This document shows, in pieces, positions 17,849 to 24,854 of a stretch of DNA of 64,000 nt. The stretch is from MGBC120314 sp051880495 (GTDB lineage Bacteria > Bacillota > Clostridia > Lachnospirales > Lachnospiraceae), in the NCBI GenBank assembly GCA_051880495.1, contig JBJEOB010000052.1, positions 1-64,000 of the forward strand, written 5' to 3'. A program made the translations under genes and the position numbers. The notes beneath the pieces are model-generated. The model had not been told where the DNA came from and did no database searches. It saw nothing but the letters and a program-made list of their open reading frames with translations. Numbering within the stretch: the stretch's first letter is position 1; each line of letters begins with the position of its first letter.

Positions 17849-18322
17849 TTATTTTTTCCTTGCATAAATCGTTCTGGTATATTTTATATCTTCTCCACCT
17901 GTTTCACCAATGGTTACATCAAACTCATCCACGTCAAACTCAGGAAAGAAAACATCGCCGTCATCGACAGTTATATCCACTTCAGTAATATACATTATAT
18001 CAACCAGTGGTAATGCCTCTTTAAATAACCCATAGCCACCTGAGATATAAATATTACCCTCACCTTCAATATCAATGGCTTCCTGCAAAGAACTTACCGT
18101 AATAAGATTTTCACCTGTATAATTCATACTTCCTGATACAATGATATTTTTACGATTTGGAAGAGGATGTCCAATTTCTTCATAGGATTTACGACCCATA
18201 ACAACTGTATTACCCGTTGTCAGCTCTCTAAACTGTTTCTGCTCGCCTTTAATCCTCCATGGTATTTCACCATTTCTGCCTATTACATTATTTTTTGAAC
18301 GCGCAACAATTAAACCAATCAT
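17849..18322 (-). CDS. folA: Dihydrofolate reductase
   Basis: A 157-residue enzyme with the DHFR pattern: MIGLIVARSKNNVIGRNGEI at the N-terminus, PWRIKGEQKQF, VVMGRKSYEEIG for NADPH binding, and IYISGGYGLFKEAL. It reduces dihydrofolate to tetrahydrofolate with NADPH for thymidylate and purine synthesis. The active-site acidic residue usually seen between NVIG and the W-(R/K) stretch is present as Glu (NGEIPW). I chose ATG 18322, with RBS GAGGA, over a start 40 codons upstream that lacks homology. Confidence 0.92.
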   Translation of the reverse strand: MIGLIVARSKNNVIGRNGEIPWRIKGEQKQFRELTTGNTVVMGRKSYEEIGHPLPNRKNIIVSGSMNYTGENLITVSSLQEAIDIEGEGNIYISGGYGLFKEALPLVDIMYITEVDITVDDGDVFFPEFDVDEFDVTIGETGGEDIKYTRTIYARKK

Positions 18323-18362
18323 TTTTTCCTCACTAATATTAATAACAATTAATCTTAATAAT

Positions 18363-18371
18363 AGTATATCA
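18363..18371 (-). promoter_or_regulatory. Candidate extended -10 promoter of folA
   Basis: Minus strand TGATATACT, an extended -10 (TG-n-TATACT), about 40 bp upstream of the folA start. No recognisable -35. Confidence 0.35.
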
Positions 18372-18448
18372 TATCTACATTCAATATTGTGGTTATTTTT
18401 AGAAAACTGTCCTAATTGAAAAGTATATTGCGGCGCCTTCATAGACTA

Positions 18449-18590
18449 AAAAAGACAACATATAGTTCATGTAGATTCAGGTGCTTTGAGCCCGCCGGTA
18501 CTTAATGAGCGCGTGGCGCGAATTTAGTATCCGCCGCGAGGCTTAAGCAGCGCAAGCGTGCCTGAACTGCAGAACTATATGTTGTTTTTG
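18449..18590. repeat. Structured intergenic element E1 (long imperfect hairpin)
   Basis: In the 364-bp gap between folA and the anti-sigma gene. Outer stem ACAACATATAGTTC (18455-18468) pairs perfectly with GAACTATATGTTGT (18572-18585), extended by A/T runs. An inner stem TTCAGG (18476-18481) pairs with CCTGAA (18561-18566). The centre is GC-rich with further pairing (CGCG-TGG-CGCG near 18511-18521). The GC content jumps relative to its surroundings, as in interspersed repeats. No open frame. No shared core with E2 and E3 was seen. Confidence 0.6.
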
Positions 18591-18596
18591 ACATAG

Positions 18597-18640
18597 AAAA
18601 AGAGGCTCCGCACTAATTTCTTAATGCGACAGCCCCCTCT
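18597..18640 (-). terminator. Terminator of the ECF sigma/anti-sigma operon
   Basis: About 45 bp after the anti-sigma stop the minus strand reads AGAGGGGGCTGTC (18640-18628), then CGCA paired with GTGCG and CCTCT (18605-18601), followed by a T run. The stem is interrupted but long. Confidence 0.6.
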
Positions 18641-18686
18641 CTACCCTTTTGCTCCTCAAATTTCTATGTAATTATCCCCAAATACA

Positions 18687-19994
18687 TTACTGTAAATCTC
18701 CAACATAGATGAAGTTTTTATAGTTTTCACCATTTATGCCTGGTGCAAGCTGAATATATGTATTTTCAAACTGATCTTCATCTATCAGGAAACATATTTT
18801 TACTGTTGCAATCTCACCAGGTTGAAGATTTATAAGATTATTTTTACTGCTTTCATGATTTGTTTCAAAACTAAAGAATTGTTTATCGAGATTATCCAGT
18901 TCAGCTCTATTAATGCTATAACCTTCATTACTGAACACTTTTCTCACAACAGTCCCTTCCTTATTTTCAACCAATGCCGGGCAGAAATTAACAGATTCTG
19001 CTACATTATTTCCTGTATTAGTAACGCTCAATTCCAATACAATTACTTTTTCTGTGACTGTGTCACTCTTTTCAACTGTATTTAAACTGTTTTTTCCATC
19101 ACCGTACTTTATAATCTGGCGTGAAGTTTCTATTGTTCCGTCAACTGAAATGTATTTTGAATAATCCATCGGTCTCCCTATGGCATCAGTTGTAATTCCA
19201 TTAAAATCCCCTTGTACAGTCAATGAATCAATCTTAACTTCAACATTTTCACAAAAATACCAGTCAACTACATCCCCTACCGAAACTACTTTTCCAAACT
19301 TTTGATTTTCTGCTTCAACAACAGTCGTCTTTGGTTCCTGCCATGCAAAAGCTGCTTCTTCATCTGATTTTATAAGTGACGCCCCATCTGCTAATTGTCT
19401 CACTTCATCCTCTGTAAAACCATTCACATATATCTGTGCTGCATAATTCGTATCTGTAAACGCTACCCACAGCTGGTTCCATCCCATATCACGTTTTAGT
19501 AAAATTGCTGTATTACCTTTATCAGTTGTCCATGTTTCGCTCTCTAAAGTGTAATCAATGGCAGTCTTTATACCATCATCCGGCATTTTGTAAAATACAC
19601 ATGTCATACCTCTGTCATCAGTATACTCCGGCGTTGTATACTTCCCCTGAAAAGGTCCATCCTCATTATAATGCAAATCTTCCGGCACATAATCTAATTG
19701 TAATTTCATTGGAGTAGACACAACTGCTTCTGTATTATCAATATTTATAACATACTGATACTTTTCGGCATGTTCCACATACGCCTGATAGGCCTTATTT
19801 GCTGCATATACACCTGTTGGCACAACTAAAAGTACTGCAATAATTGCAGCTGCAATCTGCGCCAAAGACCATGTTCTTTTCTTGGAAAAAGTAACAACCT
19901 TTTGCGACATTTTCTCGTTTACTACTTCGTCAATCCGTTCACTTACTTTATCCGGAAGTGTCGGAAACAAATTATCATACTCTAATTTTTTCAT
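18687..19994 (-). CDS. Membrane-anchored probable anti-sigma factor, DUF4179/DUF4367-like
   Basis: A 435-residue protein: cytoplasmic N-terminus of about 45 residues, one membrane helix at about 47-66 (SLAQIAAAIIAVLLVVPTGVY), then a large extracytoplasmic part. The middle region (about 90-215) resembles DUF4367-type sensors and the C-terminal 200 residues look like a beta-sandwich of the DUF4352 kind (assignment by pattern only). It starts 4 bp after the ECF sigma gene and should hold that sigma factor at the membrane until an envelope signal arrives. The signal is unknown. Confidence 0.72.
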   Translation of the reverse strand: MKKLEYDNLFPTLPDKVSERIDEVVNEKMSQKVVTFSKKRTWSLAQIAAAIIAVLLVVPTGVYAANKAYQAYVEHAEKYQYVINIDNTEAVVSTPMKLQLDYVPEDLHYNEDGPFQGKYTTPEYTDDRGMTCVFYKMPDDGIKTAIDYTLESETWTTDKGNTAILLKRDMGWNQLWVAFTDTNYAAQIYVNGFTEDEVRQLADGASLIKSDEEAAFAWQEPKTTVVEAENQKFGKVVSVGDVVDWYFCENVEVKIDSLTVQGDFNGITTDAIGRPMDYSKYISVDGTIETSRQIIKYGDGKNSLNTVEKSDTVTEKVIVLELSVTNTGNNVAESVNFCPALVENKEGTVVRKVFSNEGYSINRAELDNLDKQFFSFETNHESSKNNLINLQPGEIATVKICFLIDEDQFENTYIQLAPGINGENYKNFIYVGDLQ

Positions 19995-19998
19995 AACA

Positions 19999-20451
19999 TT
20001 AGCCCTCCAAATACTCTCTTAACTTTTTTCTTCCCCTTGATAAATTCATGTTTACAGCCGCAACTGACATTTTCATGATTTTAGAAACTTCTTTAATGCT
20101 GTAGCCTTCCAAATGATAAAGTACGATAACCAGTCTCTGTTTATCATTTAATTCATTTATTGCCGCATAAAGTTCATTGTAATCATTCGATATTGCCTCA
20201 ATTTCAATTTCTTCATCTGCTCTCCACTTATTCTTACGGCAGATTGCATAACATTCATTTATTACAATCCTAATGAGCCATGTCTTGGCATAATCATCAT
20301 TTTTAAGGGTATGTAATTTTTCAAATGCTTTCGCAATTGCCTCTCCTATGGCATCTGCACAATCTTCATCATTTTGCAATATCGATTTCGCCACACGGTA
20401 TAATGGTTCTTTATTAGCCAGAATCATCTCACCGAATAACTCTTTTGTCAT
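19999..20451 (-). CDS. ECF-type RNA polymerase sigma factor
   Basis: A 150-residue sigma-70 family protein with region 2 (DEDCADAIGEAIAKAFEKL and KTWLIRIVINECY) and region 4 (NDKQRLVIVLYHLEGYSIKEV then a helix-turn-helix ending NLSRGRKKLREYL). No region 1.1 or 3, hence the ECF class. RBS GGGAGG. The partner anti-sigma follows at once. The promoter lies in the AT-rich 20452-20550 stretch but no clear ECF-type -35 was recognised, so autoregulation is untested. Confidence 0.9.
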   Translation of the reverse strand: MTKELFGEMILANKEPLYRVAKSILQNDEDCADAIGEAIAKAFEKLHTLKNDDYAKTWLIRIVINECYAICRKNKWRADEEIEIEAISNDYNELYAAINELNDKQRLVIVLYHLEGYSIKEVSKIMKMSVAAVNMNLSRGRKKLREYLEG

Positions 20452-20550
20452 TAACAGCCTCCCACTAAAAGTAGCTACCTTTTAATTATTTACATATATT
20501 AGATGTTTGAAGGTATAAAAAACTAACATTTATTTTTAAAAAATTATACT

Positions 20551-20804
20551 GTCAAAAGCTCATTATCAAAGACTTGAATGGCAAAATGCACAAATAAAGT
20601 TGTTTGCATTCCGTTGCGCTAACCGTTCCGATGAGCCTCTCACAAGATAGAGAAATTGCAGAGCAATTTCCTATCAAATGGAAAAAATCGTGTTCAGAAA
20701 AGGCTTCCACGATTTTTAGAGTCTCATCTCCACAGCGCAAAAGTCATTTAAACAACTTTATTTGTGCATTTTGCCATTCAAGTCTTTGATAATGAGCTTT
20801 TGAC
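20551..20804. repeat. Structured element E2: 55-bp perfect inverted repeat with branched core
   Basis: Arms 20551-20605 and 20750-20804 are perfect reverse complements over 55 bp. The interior folds further: TTGCGCT (20614-20620) with AGCGCAA (20734-20740), GATGAG-c-CTC (20630-20639) with GAG-t-CTCATC (20719-20728), and two terminal hairpins (GAAATTGC-AGA-GCAATTTC at 20652-20670; AAAATCGTG with CACGATTTT near 20684-20716). The core 20607-20639 plus 20719-20746 aligns without gaps to the core of E3. No credible coding frame. It fills the gap between the ECF sigma promoter region and tsf. Confidence 0.8.
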
Positions 20805-20812
20805 GCCCTAAT

Positions 20813-20957
20813 CCTATTATATAAAAGAATCTCGCTTGCGAGATTCTCCGCCTGCGGCGGGTCGCATTGCGACAATCTTCCAATCCGCCGCAGTGCGTTC
20901 CTTGCGGAGCGTTTTTGTATAATAGGAAATTTCAACGAAATTTCCTATTATATAAAA
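20813..20957. repeat. Composite hairpin repeat with three copies of CCTATTATATAAAA
   Basis: Begins 8 bp after E2. CCTATTATATAAAA occurs at 20813-20826, nearly inverted at 20912-20926, and direct again at 20944-20957. Between the first two lie compact hairpins: GAATCTCGC-TT-GCGAGATTC (20827-20846), CCGCC-TGC-GGCGG (20848-20860), GTCGC-ATT-GCGAC (20861-20873) and CCGC/GCGG (20888-20907). Between the last two is GGAAATTTC-AAC-GAAATTTCC (20925-20945). The inverted copy can pair with either flanking copy. GC-rich against an AT-rich background. The last copy merges into the tsf terminator T-tract. Confidence 0.65.
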
Positions 20958-20984
20958 AAGACGCATACCATGCTGATATGCGTC
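20954..20984 (-). terminator. Terminator of rpsB-tsf
   Basis: Minus strand GACGCATA (20984-20977), 9-nt loop, TATGCGTC (20967-20960), then TTTTTT (20959-20954); 37 bp after the tsf stop. Confidence 0.85.
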
Positions 20985-21020
20985 TCATAGTTATTATTCA
21001 AATAAAGATTTCATTACATC

Positions 21021-22106
21021 TTAGTTGCCAGCCATTTGCTTTGCAACTTCTTCTGCGAAGTTTTCTTCTTTCTTTTCCATACCTTCGCCTACTTCGAAAC
21101 GTACCATCTTTGTAAGAACAAGGTTTTTGTTTACAGATGCAAGATACTGAGCAACTGTCTGCTTTCCATCTTCTGCCTTTACATAAACCTGATCAAGAAG
21201 ACAGATTTCCTTAAGCTGCTTAGAAATACGACCTTCTACTAAGCCGGAGAAAATCTTGTTAGCACAGATAGCATCCTTTGCTTCCATAGCAAGAGCCTTT
21301 AAGTCTTCTACCGGTGTACCTTCAGCCTTAGCAAGGTGATTGAATACGAAATTCATGTTAGACTTGTTAGCTTCGAATACTTCGATAGCGTTCTGTGTCC
21401 ACTTTGAAGCCTTAGCCTTTTCAATTAAATCCATTAAAATTGGCTTTGGAAGTGATGCCGGATCATTTAATGCTGCATCAATTGTGATTTCCTTAATCTT
21501 AGCAAGTTCATCTTCAGAAATTTCATTTCTGCTGATATATGTTGGATTCATAGCTGCAATCTGCATAGCAACATTTGTTAATGCTTCCTTAGCTGCGTCA
21601 TCGCTCGCGCCTTCACCTGCAACAACTACACCAATACGTCCACCACCGTGAATGTATGAAGCAACTGTATCACCTGTAACCTTCTTAAATCTTCTTACAG
21701 AAAGCTTTTCACCAATCTTAAGTGTCTTTTCTTCAAGACTAGCCTTCATATCAAGAATAGCGCATACATCTTCGCCATCTCCGGCTGATTCTACAGATAC
21801 TGAAAGAGCCTTGTCAGCTACCTGCTGTACAAACTCCTGGAATACTTCGTTCTTAGCAACGAAGTCTGTTTCTGAGTTTACTTCAACAACAACTGCTGTA
21901 TTTCCGGATACAGCAACTCTTGTAATACCTTCTGCTGCAATTCTGCTTGCCTTCTTTTCTACCTTTGCTGCGCCGCTCTTCTTAAGAATTTCAACAGCAG
22001 CATCAAAATTACCGTCAGCCTCTGCAAGAGCCTTCTTACAATCCATCATACCGGCTCCTGTTGCTTCTCTTAATTCTTTTACCATACTAGCTGTAATTTC
22101 TGCCAT
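21021..22106 (-). CDS. tsf: Translation elongation factor Ts, with an extra internal segment
   Basis: EF-Ts recycles EF-Tu-GDP to EF-Tu-GTP. The N-terminal UBA-like domain (VKELREATGAGMMDCKKAL), the TDFV motif (SETDFVAKNEVF, contacts EF-Tu) and the C-terminal EVGEGMEKKEENFAEEV are all typical. At 361 residues it is some 65-70 longer than B. subtilis EF-Ts; the surplus lies at about 207-283, between ISRNEISEDE and GLVEGRI, in a region that is only a short coiled-coil hairpin in Bacillus. Codon use and reading frame are uninterrupted. Follows rpsB behind an intergenic terminator. RBS GGAGG. Confidence 0.93.
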   Translation of the reverse strand: MAEITASMVKELREATGAGMMDCKKALAEADGNFDAAVEILKKSGAAKVEKKASRIAAEGITRVAVSGNTAVVVEVNSETDFVAKNEVFQEFVQQVADKALSVSVESAGDGEDVCAILDMKASLEEKTLKIGEKLSVRRFKKVTGDTVASYIHGGGRIGVVVAGEGASDDAAKEALTNVAMQIAAMNPTYISRNEISEDELAKIKEITIDAALNDPASLPKPILMDLIEKAKASKWTQNAIEVFEANKSNMNFVFNHLAKAEGTPVEDLKALAMEAKDAICANKIFSGLVEGRISKQLKEICLLDQVYVKAEDGKQTVAQYLASVNKNLVLTKMVRFEVGEGMEKKEENFAEEVAKQMAGN

Positions 22107-22140
22107 TTTGATTATACCTCCATCAATACTGTGTTATTTC

Positions 22141-22178
22141 AAAAAATGCTCCAACCTGTTTTATCAGGTTGAAGCATT
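22141..22178 (-). terminator. Intra-operon terminator/attenuator between rpsB and tsf
   Basis: Minus strand 14-bp stem AATGCTTCAACCTG (22178-22165) with CAGGTTGGAGCATT (22158-22145, one G-U pair), loop 6 nt, running into TTTTTT (22146-22141). It would end part of the rpsB transcripts before tsf. Confidence 0.8.
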
Positions 22179-22193
22179 ACATTTCTTAACTAA

Positions 22194-22934
22194 TTAAGCT
22201 TCAACATTCTCTTCAACAACTTCTTCAGCTGCTGCATCTGCTAATGCTTCTTCTCCCTGGTTTGCTTCGATTACAGCATCTGCCATCTTAGCTACGATAA
22301 GCTTAACAGCTCTGATTGCATCGTCATTACCAGGAATAACTACGTCTAATTCTTCAGGATCGCAGTTAGTATCAGCGATACCGATTAACTTAATACCAAG
22401 TGCATGTGCTTCCTGTACGCAGATTCTTTCCTTCTTAGGATCTACAACGAAGATAGCGTCAGGAATTTTCTTCATGTTCTTGATACCACCGATATTCTTC
22501 TCAAGCTTCTCAAGTTCCTTCTTTAACTGGATAACTTCCTTCTTTGGAAGAACATCAAATGTTCCATCTTCCTGCATTGTCTCGATAGCCTTTAATCTTG
22601 CGATTCTGCTTTCGATTGTCTTGAAGTTGGTAAGCATACCGCCTAACCATCTTTCATTTACATATAACATACCACAACGCTCAGCTTCTGTCTTAACAGC
22701 ATCCTGTGCCTGCTTCTTTGTTCCAACGAAAAGAATTGTACCACCGTTGTTAGCGATTTCTGATACTGCTTCATAAGCCTCATCAACCTTAACTACTGAC
22801 TTCTGTAAGTCGATAATGTGGATACCGTTTCTTTCTGTGTAGATGTACTCTGCCATCTTAGGGTTCCATCTTCTTGTCTGATGTCCGAAATGAACACCTG
22901 CTTCAAGTAACTGCTTCATTGAAATTACGCTCAT
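22194..22934 (-). CDS. rpsB: 30S ribosomal protein S2
   Basis: A 246-residue S2 protein: MKQLLEAGVHFGHQTRRWNP near the start, YIYTERNGIHIIDLQ, ERWLGGMLTNF, PDAIFVVDP, LGIKLIGIADTNCDP. It has an acidic Ala/Glu-rich C-terminal tail. I set the start at ATG 22934, with RBS GGAGG; the 29 codons in frame upstream are leader sequence. It has its own promoter at 23046-23074 inside the gap after the flagellar operon, matching the Bacillus order sigD-swrB-rpsB-tsf. Confidence 0.95.
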   Translation of the reverse strand: MSVISMKQLLEAGVHFGHQTRRWNPKMAEYIYTERNGIHIIDLQKSVVKVDEAYEAVSEIANNGGTILFVGTKKQAQDAVKTEAERCGMLYVNERWLGGMLTNFKTIESRIARLKAIETMQEDGTFDVLPKKEVIQLKKELEKLEKNIGGIKNMKKIPDAIFVVDPKKERICVQEAHALGIKLIGIADTNCDPEELDVVIPGNDDAIRAVKLIVAKMADAVIEANQGEEALADAAAEEVVEENVEA

Positions 22935-23040
22935 TTTATTTACCTCCAGGTTTTTAAATACTTCCGCACATTTCAAACTTCCGGAAACCGCAAGCGTATC
23001 GGCACCCTCCGGACAATCCATATGCGTGTTTTTTACAACT
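22935..23040 (-). ncRNA. Possible structured 5' leader of rpsB
   Basis: The predicted leader is about 105 nt. It contains CCGGA/TCCGG pairing around a GC-rich loop (about 22977-23011) and a second CCGGAAG/CTTCCG-type pairing closer to the start. This would suit autoregulation by S2, as known for several ribosomal operons, but no specific leader family was recognised. Confidence 0.35.
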
Positions 23041-23045
23041 TTAAC

Positions 23046-23074
23046 AGATTACCACAAAACAAGCACTTTTGCAA
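23046..23074 (-). promoter_or_regulatory. Promoter of rpsB-tsf
   Basis: Minus strand TTGCAA (23069-23074), 17-bp spacer, TAATCT (23046-23051), with TGG before the -10 giving an extended -10. It lies just after the stop of the last flagellar-operon gene. Confidence 0.6.
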
Positions 23075-23087
23075 GTACTTTTAAAAA

Positions 23088-23690
23088 TTATTTTTGTCTT
23101 GTAATAATCTTTGCTATTTCTTCAAATGACATACCCTTGCGGAATTCAAATGTTCCTTCGCCAATTTTTCTGGCATAGCCATTATCAGAAAGATACTGAT
23201 TGAATTCTTCTACATTTTGTATTATACCGGCTTCAAACAAAAGCTTTGACGCCTTGTCTGCAGACGTAATGTTTTCAAACAGGATTGTAACAATCTGCGA
23301 AGCCGTGGTCGTCTCCTGTGTTGTTACCTGCTCAGTTGTCGTCTCTGCCGTAACCGATTCCGTTTCTTTTACCGTTGTTGTCTCTTCCTGCGTTGACGAT
23401 TCACTTTCAACCGGTACAGTTTCAGATGGTGTTTCAGGCTCATTTGTGCTCTCAGGCTCTGTCATTCCCTCGCCCGAGGATTCAGTCTGTATTTGCTGTC
23501 CTGCCGTACCTGTTTCCTCTTTGTCTGATGAATCAAATAATGAGGTTTCAACCATTCCAAGCTGTTGTGCTCTTGATATTATTTCACTGTCAGTCATTTC
23601 CCTGCCTCTTGCCCTAAATGCAATTACCAGTATTATCGTCGTGACAATTATTCCTAATCCTAAACCTCGAAGATACGATTTTAATTTCAT
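23088..23690 (-). CDS. Membrane protein with MltG/YceG-like LysM-type domain, no catalytic domain
   Basis: A 200-residue protein: membrane helix at about 9-26, a Thr/Ser/Glu-rich linker of about 80 residues, and a C-terminal domain of about 60 residues (LLFEAGIIQNVEEFNQYL then GTFEFRKGMSFEEIAKII) resembling the LysM-like part of endolytic transglycosylase MltG. The lytic domain of MltG is absent, so it may bind peptidoglycan rather than cut it (inference). Start ATG 23690 with RBS GAGGAAG; the longer frame overlaps the previous gene. Last gene of the fla/che operon. Confidence 0.65.
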   Translation of the reverse strand: MKLKSYLRGLGLGIIVTTIILVIAFRARGREMTDSEIISRAQQLGMVETSLFDSSDKEETGTAGQQIQTESSGEGMTEPESTNEPETPSETVPVESESSTQEETTTVKETESVTAETTTEQVTTQETTTASQIVTILFENITSADKASKLLFEAGIIQNVEEFNQYLSDNGYARKIGEGTFEFRKGMSFEEIAKIITRQK

Positions 23691-23706
23691 TTTAACTTCC
23701 TCTGCA

Positions 23707-24510
23707 TTATCGTCTGCTGTTATTGAACAAATCAATAACCAGCTTAACCTCTCCCATACCAAGGTTAAGTTTTTTGGCAATCTCAAGATTACTCTTTCCT
23801 TCGGCATGCATCGCCAAAATTTCTTCGTTACAGTTAGATGCAAGAATAGTTTCCGGTTCAACCTTAGCCATATACGGCTGCTCCGGTTCATACTGCTGAT
23901 TATTACTGCTGTTAGACATTGATGATTTCTGTTCAAACACCTGTGGAGTTATGACATTATCAGGAATCTGCTGTACAGTTTCCTCAGCCGCCGCTTCGAT
24001 TGCCGCCTTGGTCTTATATGCCGCACGGATTGCAACATCCATTTCCTTTACGGCTTTTTCGGATTCTTTTATAAGCTGTTCAAGATGTTTGGTCTGCTCC
24101 TCAGTCTGTGTACCCGAAGCAATTATTTCCGTTCTTACTGACTGAATATCCTTAAGCACTTCCTTGATTTCCTTGGACTTATCATTAAGCATATCATACA
24201 TAAACACAGTTTCATTGTGATTCTTGTCTATACCTGCAAGGACTGACTCAACATACTCATTCATCTCAAGTATCTTGGTGTTGGAAATCTTGTCAAGTGC
24301 AGCCTCTGTCGATTCCTCGAGTTCAGCAAGCTTATTGGTCACAATAGAATCTACCTGCTCCTCAATAAATTCTTCCTGCTCTTTTGTTATCTCAGGCTTA
24401 TATGAACCTTTCTTTCTTGAAACCGGCTCGGAATCATCATTTGTCAGTATAAAACTGACTACAAAACATATAATTCCAATTATAAGCATTAGTATTTCTA
24501 AAGCTGTCAT
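23707..24510 (-). CDS. SwrB/DUF6115-like membrane-anchored coiled-coil protein
   Basis: A 267-residue protein: N-terminal membrane helix (about 4-23), a long acidic coiled coil (about 40-165), a Gln/Asn/Pro-rich linker, and a C-terminal helix-turn-helix-like segment (EGKSNLEIAKKLNLGMGEVKLVIDL). Topology and position between sigD and rpsB match B. subtilis SwrB, which promotes assembly of the flagellar export apparatus. Sequence identity was not tested. RBS AGGAG. Confidence 0.65.
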   Translation of the reverse strand: MTALEILMLIIGIICFVVSFILTNDDSEPVSRKKGSYKPEITKEQEEFIEEQVDSIVTNKLAELEESTEAALDKISNTKILEMNEYVESVLAGIDKNHNETVFMYDMLNDKSKEIKEVLKDIQSVRTEIIASGTQTEEQTKHLEQLIKESEKAVKEMDVAIRAAYKTKAAIEAAAEETVQQIPDNVITPQVFEQKSSMSNSSNNQQYEPEQPYMAKVEPETILASNCNEEILAMHAEGKSNLEIAKKLNLGMGEVKLVIDLFNNSRR

Positions 24511-24534
24511 AATATTTCTCCTAATAGAAATCTT

Positions 24535-24843
24535 CTAAATCTTCATATCAAATGACTGATAATCTCTCTTAATTGTTACCCTGTCCTGCTGCTCTGTTTT
24601 CCTTTTTTTCTTACCACTGGAGAAATAGGTGTTTTTACCCTTTTCTCTTGCATCATGCTCAGTATTGCTTTTATTGGAGTTATCCTGTTCAAGCACCTGC
24701 TCTGACTGGTTAGTAACCTGCTTTTCTATATTCTGCGTAATAGTTGTCTGCTGCACCTCAGGTCTTGTCATTTCATTCTGTCTTATTTGTGCGACATCAG
24801 ACATTCTTTGCATCATGCTTATATCAATAGGTGAAATTGCCAT
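24535..24843 (-). CDS. Hypothetical flagellar-operon protein (orf102)
   Basis: About 102 residues, hydrophilic, without membrane segments. It has a Met-rich N-terminus (ISPIDISMMQRMSDVAQ), a Gln/Asn-rich middle and a basic stretch (SSGKKKRKTEQQDR) before the C-terminus. No family recognised. The start ATG 24843 has RBS GGGGG at normal spacing. Between fapA and the SwrB-like gene. Confidence 0.6.
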   Translation of the reverse strand: MAISPIDISMMQRMSDVAQIRQNEMTRPEVQQTTITQNIEKQVTNQSEQVLEQDNSNKSNTEHDAREKGKNTYFSSGKKKRKTEQQDRVTIKRDYQSFDMKI

Positions 24844-24854
24844 ATTCATCCCCC

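Noticed and set aside
20551..20804. Insertion sequence with terminal inverted repeats
   Set aside because: The interior is about 144 bp with no transposase and no clear target-site duplication; a MITE or structured RNA is more likely.
20744..20935. Minus-strand frame of 63 codons and its neighbours within the E2 region
   Set aside because: They span inverted-repeat arms and mini-hairpins, with no RBS and no plausible protein character.
20813..20957. Row of short palindromes resembling a CRISPR array
   Set aside because: The hairpins differ from one another, there are no regular spacers and no cas genes nearby.
22935..23021. N-terminal extension of S2 by 29 residues
   Set aside because: No family member has it, and a strong RBS precedes the internal ATG; the stretch is leader RNA.
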